DNA of 64,000 bases. It comes from Paraburkholderia lycopersici (lineage in GTDB: Bacteria > Pseudomonadota > Gammaproteobacteria > Burkholderiales > Burkholderiaceae). The stretch is taken from positions 124,001-188,000 of the forward strand of contig NZ_FMYQ01000003.1 in NCBI RefSeq assembly GCF_900096975.1, written 5' to 3'. The position numbers and the translations under genes are program-made. The notes beneath the pieces are model-generated. The model was not told the DNA's origin. It made no database searches and was given only the letters and a program-made list of their open reading frames with translations. Of this stretch, positions 60,039 to 64,000 are shown piece after piece. Positions within the stretch are counted from its first letter, which is position 1. Each line of letters begins with the position of its first letter.

Positions 60039-61040
60039 CTACTGGTCCTGCTGCTGTTGCTGCTGCTTCAGTTGTTGTTGCTGCTGCAGTTCTTGCTGCT
60101 GCTTTTCCTGCGCCTTCCCGGCCGCCTGTTTCTGACGTTCTTCGACGTCAGCCTTATGCCTGGCCGCGTCTTCCTGCTTCTGCTGGAAGCGCTGCGCCTT
60201 GTCGGCACGTTCCTGCGCCTTCTGTTCACCCTGGCGACGCGCTTCGTCCAGTTGCTTCTGATAGTTCGCCTGCTTCTGGTCGTAGGCCGCCTGGTTCGCG
60301 TCACGCTGCGATTGCCCGCCTTCGCGCTGCGCCTGGGCCAGCGCATGTTGCCGCTGCTTTTCCTGATACGCCTGCTCGTTCGCGGCGCGCTGCGGCGCCT
60401 CCGCCTCGCGCTGCGCCTGGTCGAGCGCGTGCTGCCGCTGCTTCTGTTCGTACGCCTGAGCGCTCGCCGCTTCGTTGGCGGCGCGCTGCGGCGCATTGGC
60501 CTCGTCCTGCGCGCGCTGCAATGCTGCCTGCTGGTCGCGTTGCTGCGCATGCGCGGTGCGTTTCTCGTCGTCGAGCGCCAGCTGTTCGCGGCGAATATCC
60601 GCCTGCACGACACGCATCTTGTCGCGCGCCTTGCCGATGCAATGATTCACGAAGAACGTGCTGTAACAGTTGTGCTGCGCGACTGCAAACTGATAATTGT
60701 TCTCCGCGGTCCGACGATCCAGCACCTGTTGCCGCGCGTCGAAGTCGTTCTGCTGCGACGTCTGAGCCCCCGGGGCGCCAGCAACATCGGACGCCGCAAG
60801 CGGCGCGTTGCCTGCCGGCGCGGCCTGCACCGCCGGCGCACCTTGCAGATCCAACGGCCCGGGCACCCCGACCGTTTGCGCGAGGGCCGGAACGCTCGCC
60901 CCGAAGCTCAGCGCGATGGTGCAAATCGCCCCTAGGGCGGTGAACCGCCGGGCAACGCCAGCAGGCGCGCAAAACCGGGCAAGGGGCGAAACGGCGGAGA
61001 AGCGGGAGGTCGTCAACGTCTTCGGTGGGCAGCGGAACAT
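60039..61040 (-). CDS. Exported Gln-rich coiled-coil protein
   Basis: 333 residues. A long N-terminal region with a Sec signal (about residues 28-53: core ALGAICTIALSFGASVPALA, cleavage before Q). A linker is followed by a short cysteine-bearing segment (NCYSTFFVNHCIGKARDKM), then a long Gln/Arg/Ala/Glu coiled coil (150-333) with three imperfect repeats of QREAEAPQRAANEQAYQEKQ type, ending in a run of Gln. No homologue recognised; role may be envelope scaffold. Start ATG at 61040; the longer frame is rejected. Divergent from tex. Confidence 0.78.
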   Translation of the reverse strand: MFRCPPKTLTTSRFSAVSPLARFCAPAGVARRFTALGAICTIALSFGASVPALAQTVGVPGPLDLQGAPAVQAAPAGNAPLAASDVAGAPGAQTSQQNDFDARQQVLDRRTAENNYQFAVAQHNCYSTFFVNHCIGKARDKMRVVQADIRREQLALDDEKRTAHAQQRDQQAALQRAQDEANAPQRAANEAASAQAYEQKQRQHALDQAQREAEAPQRAANEQAYQEKQRQHALAQAQREGGQSQRDANQAAYDQKQANYQKQLDEARRQGEQKAQERADKAQRFQQKQEDAARHKADVEERQKQAAGKAQEKQQQELQQQQQLKQQQQQQDQ

Positions 61041-61065
61041 GGCTGAAATTCTAACACCCCCCGAG

Positions 61066-61093
61066 TTGAGCGCTCCGCCATTTATGGCAAAAT
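61066..61093 (+). promoter_or_regulatory. Possible tex promoter
   Basis: TTGAGC (61066-61071), 16-base spacer, CAAAAT (61088-61093), about 137 bases before the tex ATG. Confidence 0.42.
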
Positions 61094-61229
61094 GCCCCGC
61101 TCCACCGGCCGGCGGCGCCCACCCGGCAACGCCCCGAAGCACCTGAGGTTCCGGGCGCCCGAGTCCGGACCGGCCGCCGGAACGCAATCCCCGACCGCAA
61201 ACCGATCCTCGCAGGAATATCCAGACCCT

Positions 61230-63578
61230 ATGACGGAAACCGTAGCACTCAAGATCGTCCAGCGTATCGCCACCGAGCTGACCGTGCAGCCACGCCAGGT
61301 CGCAGCCGCCGTGCAGCTTCTCGACGAAGGAGCGACCGTTCCGTTCATCGCCCGTTACCGCAAGGAAGTCACGGGCAACCTCGACGATACCCAGCTGCGC
61401 ACGCTCGAAGAGCGCCTGCTCTATCTACGCGAACTCGAAGATCGCCGCGCCGCGATCCTCGCGAGCATCGAGGAGCAAGGCAAGCTCACCGACGAACTTC
61501 GCAGCGCCATCGAAACCGCCGACAGCAAGCAGGTCCTCGAAGACCTCTATCTGCCCTACAAGCCCAAGCGCCGCACGCGCGCGCAGATCGCCCGCGAAGC
61601 CGGCCTGCAGCCGCTCGCCGACGCGCTGCTCGCGAATCCGCTGCTCGATCCGCAAACGGAAGCCGCGCAATACGTGGACGCCGGGAAAGGCGTCGCCGAC
61701 GTGAAAGCCGCGCTCGACGGCGCGCGCGACATCCTCTCCGAGCAGTTCGGCGAAACGGCCGAACTGCTGGGCAAGCTGCGCGACTGGCTGCATAACCAGG
61801 GTGTGGTGACGTCGAGCGTGGTCGAAGGCAAGGAAAACGAGGAAGGCGAGAAGTTCCGCGATTATTACGACTATTCGGAGACCATCAAGACGGTCCCGTC
61901 GCACCGTGCGCTCGCGCTCTTCCGCGGCCGCAACGCGGGCGTGCTGATGGTCAAGCTCGGACTTGGCGGCGAACTCGACGCGCAGGTGCCGCATCCCGGA
62001 GAAGCGATGATCGCGCGCCACTTCGGCATCGCGAACCAGAACCGCCCGGCCGACAAGTGGCTCTCCGACGTCTGCCGCTGGTGCTGGCGCGTGAAGGTGC
62101 AGCCGCACCTCGAAAACGAGCTGCTCACGAACCTGCGCGAACAAGCCGAAGCCGAAGCGATCCGCGTGTTCGCGCGCAATCTGAAGGACCTGCTGCTCGC
62201 CGCGCCGGCGGGCCCGAAGGCCGTGATCGGCCTCGACCCCGGCCTGCGCACGGGCGTGAAGGTGGCGGTGGTCGACCGCACGGGCAAGCTGCTTGCGACC
62301 GACACGATCTACCCGCATGAGCCGCGCCGCGACTGGGACGGCTCGATCGCAAAGCTCGCGCGCATTGCCGCGCAGACGCAGGCGGAGCTCGTCAGCATCG
62401 GCAACGGCACGGCTTCGCGCGAGACCGACAAGCTCGCGAGCGAGCTGATGTCGAAGCATCCCGAGCTGAAGCTGCAGAAGATCGTGGTGTCCGAAGCGGG
62501 CGCTTCCGTTTATTCGGCATCCGAACTGGCGGCCAAGGAATTCCCCGATCTCGACGTTTCGCTGCGCGGCGCCGTTTCCATCGCGCGCCGCCTGCAAGAC
62601 CCGCTCGCCGAGCTCGTGAAAATCGAGCCCAAGGCGATTGGCGTGGGCCAGTACCAGCACGACGTGAACCAGCGCGAACTCGCGCGTTCGCTCGACGCCG
62701 TCGTCGAGGACTGCGTGAACGCCGTGGGCGTCGATGCGAACACGGCCTCGGTCGCCCTGCTCGCCCGCGTGTCGGGCCTGAACTCGACGCTCGCGCGCAA
62801 TATCGTCGACTACCGCGACGCGAACGGCCCCTTCCCTTCGCGCGAGCATCTGAAGAAGGTGCCGCGACTGGGCGACAAGACCTTCGAACAGGCCGCGGGC
62901 TTCCTGCGCATCAACGGCGGCGAGAACCCGCTCGACCGCTCCTCGGTGCACCCGGAAGCGTACCCGGTCGTCGAGCGCATGCTCGCGAAGATCAAGCGCA
63001 CGATCGGCGAGGTGCTCGGCAGCCGCGAAGCGCTTTCGGGCCTTTCGCCCACCGAGTTCGTCGACGAACGCTTCGGTCTGCCGACGGTGCGCGACATCCT
63101 GAGCGAACTGGAAAAGCCGGGCCGCGATCCGCGCCCCGAGTTCAAGACCGCGACGTTCCGCGAAGGCGTCGAGAAGGTGTCGGACCTCGTGCCGGGCATG
63201 CTGCTTGAAGGTGTCGTGACGAACGTAGCCGCGTTCGGCGCGTTCATCGACGTGGGCGTGCATCAGGACGGGCTCGTGCATGTCTCGGCCATGTCGACGA
63301 AGTTCATCAAGGACCCGCACGAAGTCGTGAAGGCCGGCCAGGTCGTGAAAGTGAAGGTGCTCGACGTCGACGTGAAGCGTCAGCGCATCGCGCTCACGAT
63401 GCGTCTCGACGACGATCCCGCGAGCGCCGGCGCTTCGCGCAACGGCGGCGGCGCGAGCCAGGCGGGCAACCGCGACAACCGCGGCGGCGGCCGTGACAAC
63501 CGCGGCGGCCAGCGTTCACGCGACGCCGAGCCGGCGGGCGCGATGGCGGCGGCATTCGCGAAGCTCAAGCAACGCTGA
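61230..63578 (+). CDS. tex: Tex family RNA-binding protein
   Basis: 782-residue Tex protein, related to eukaryotic Spt6 and acting in transcription or RNA metabolism. Order: N-terminal helical region ([34 protein letters not shown]), YqgF-like domain ([18 protein letters not shown], about residues 330-350), helix-hairpin-helix ([22 protein letters not shown]), and S1 RNA-binding domain ([27 protein letters not shown], about 655-725). The last 50 residues are Gly/Arg/Asn-rich. Start ATG at 61230. Confidence 0.95.
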   Translation: MTETVALKIVQRIATELTVQPRQVAAAVQLLDEGATVPFIARYRKEVTGNLDDTQLRTLEERLLYLRELEDRRAAILASIEEQGKLTDELRSAIETADSKQVLEDLYLPYKPKRRTRAQIAREAGLQPLADALLANPLLDPQTEAAQYVDAGKGVADVKAALDGARDILSEQFGETAELLGKLRDWLHNQGVVTSSVVEGKENEEGEKFRDYYDYSETIKTVPSHRALALFRGRNAGVLMVKLGLGGELDAQVPHPGEAMIARHFGIANQNRPADKWLSDVCRWCWRVKVQPHLENELLTNLREQAEAEAIRVFARNLKDLLLAAPAGPKAVIGLDPGLRTGVKVAVVDRTGKLLATDTIYPHEPRRDWDGSIAKLARIAAQTQAELVSIGNGTASRETDKLASELMSKHPELKLQKIVVSEAGASVYSASELAAKEFPDLDVSLRGAVSIARRLQDPLAELVKIEPKAIGVGQYQHDVNQRELARSLDAVVEDCVNAVGVDANTASVALLARVSGLNSTLARNIVDYRDANGPFPSREHLKKVPRLGDKTFEQAAGFLRINGGENPLDRSSVHPEAYPVVERMLAKIKRTIGEVLGSREALSGLSPTEFVDERFGLPTVRDILSELEKPGRDPRPEFKTATFREGVEKVSDLVPGMLLEGVVTNVAAFGAFIDVGVHQDGLVHVSAMSTKFIKDPHEVVKAGQVVKVKVLDVDVKRQRIALTMRLDDDPASAGASRNGGGASQAGNRDNRGGGRDNRGGQRSRDAEPAGAMAAAFAKLKQR

Positions 63579-63628
63579 TGTCCGCGCAACGCGCGTGAAC
63601 CCGCAGCGGTTCACGTTGCGCGCACAAC

Positions 63629-63654
63629 AAAAAAGGCGCCGCGGCGCCTTTTTT
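63629..63654. terminator. Bidirectional terminator
   Basis: AAAAAAGGCGCC, then GC, then GGCGCCTTTTTT: symmetric hairpin between convergent tex and kup. Confidence 0.9.
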
Positions 63655-63677
63655 GTTGTCGATCGAAACGGAAACGG

Positions 63678-64000
63678 TCAGATCTCGATCTTGGTCCCGA
63701 GTTCGACCACGCGGTTTGCAGGAATACTGAAGAAATCAGTGGGCTTCGCGGCGTTCTGATGCATCCATGCAAACACGCGCTCGCGGAAGATCGACATGCC
63801 GGGCAACTGGGTCGGCACGACCGTCTCGCGCGCGAGGAAGAACGACGTATCCATCATCTCGAACTTCATGTTGTGGGTGCGCTCGATCTCTTCGAGCACG
63901 GCCTGCACGTCAGGCGTTTCGTTGAAGCCGTAATCGGCCTTCACGAGATAGAGCCCGCCGCCGACGTCTTTCACCGTCACGCGGTCGGCGTCCGCCACGT
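63678..64000 (-). CDS. kup: Potassium uptake protein Kup, C-terminal part (window-truncated)
   Basis: The last 107 codons of a minus-strand gene continuing beyond the window. The C-terminus [46 protein letters not shown] with [14 protein letters not shown] matches the cytoplasmic tail of Kup (Trk-like proton/K+ symporter). The membrane part is not visible. Converges on tex. Confidence 0.88.
   Translation of the reverse strand, partial: VADADRVTVKDVGGGLYLVKADYGFNETPDVQAVLEEIERTHNMKFEMMDTSFFLARETVVPTQLPGMSIFRERVFAWMHQNAAKPTDFFSIPANRVVELGTKIEI

Noticed and set aside
61425..63320. 631-codon antisense frame in tex
   Set aside because: High-GC codon bias keeps the opposite strand open; the translation is Arg/His-rich with no family motifs, whereas tex is full length.

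Overview
The window looks like an ordinary chromosomal stretch of a high-GC betaproteobacterium of the Burkholderia/Paraburkholderia group. This is inferred from protein content (a DUF2866-type small protein, the tsaB-rimI-udg-DUF1853 operon, the cysS-HhH glycosylase-accA-tilS-lysC order), strong GC bias at third codon positions, and typical sigma70 promoters. About 57 protein genes and 8 tRNA genes can be supported. I see no rRNA, CRISPR array, prophage, insertion sequence, plasmid origin or recognisable defence locus. Nearly all genes are core housekeeping functions.

Layout. 1-3.1 kb: 3' part of an ABC-F ATPase (yheS) and a class III CoA-transferase. 3.1-6.0 kb, minus strand: a DUF2866 protein, radA and alr. 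6.2-8.4 kb: lysophospholipid transporter lplT and thiD. 8.5-11.8 kb, minus: tsaB-rimI-udg-DUF1853, translationally coupled by overlaps. 12.0-14.4 kb: acyl-CoA-binding protein and a DEAD-box RNA helicase with a long leader. 14.5-20.6 kb: the glyoxylate bypass (aceA, aceB) enclosing a universal stress protein, a LysR regulator and a divergent haloacid dehalogenase. 20.6-22.5 kb: a GGCT-like protein, an AraC regulator and a GNAT acetyltransferase. 22.6-25.3 kb, minus: a seven-tRNA array (Ala-Glu-Asp-Glu-Asp-Glu-Asp in transcription order) downstream of gltX. 25.7-27.6 kb: a patatin-like lipoprotein and a C40 peptidase.

27.6-33.3 kb, minus: yejABEF peptide ABC importer. 33.4-36.0 kb: fabI, two small exported proteins (one an orphan fimbrial-like subunit) and tRNA-Ser(GCT). 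36.2-42.9 kb, minus: lysC, tilS, accA, a DNA glycosylase and cysS. 43.2-46.0 kb: TPR protein, two tandem cyclophilins and lpxH. 46.1-48.0 kb, minus: cysE and trmJ. 48.4-54.9 kb: suhB, a second lplT paralogue, mutS and an exported calcineurin-like protein with a low-complexity tail. 54.9-56.7 kb: slyD divergent from a ribosomal-oxygenase-like cupin gene. 56.9-64 kb: an Ala/Ser-rich lipoprotein, a DinG-type helicase, a YdcH-like small protein, a Gln-rich coiled-coil exported protein, tex, and the 3' end of kup.

Themes: envelope lipid metabolism (two lplT, fabI, accA, lpxH, ACBP), translation and tRNA biology (gltX beside tRNA-Glu, cysS, tilS, tsaB, trmJ, rimI, RoxA-like oxygenase, tex), DNA repair (radA, udg, HhH glycosylase, mutS, DinG-like), and the glyoxylate shunt. 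The least understood items are four poorly characterised exported proteins, the DUF1853 and DUF2866 proteins, and several candidate operators. No convincing undescribed multi-gene system was found.
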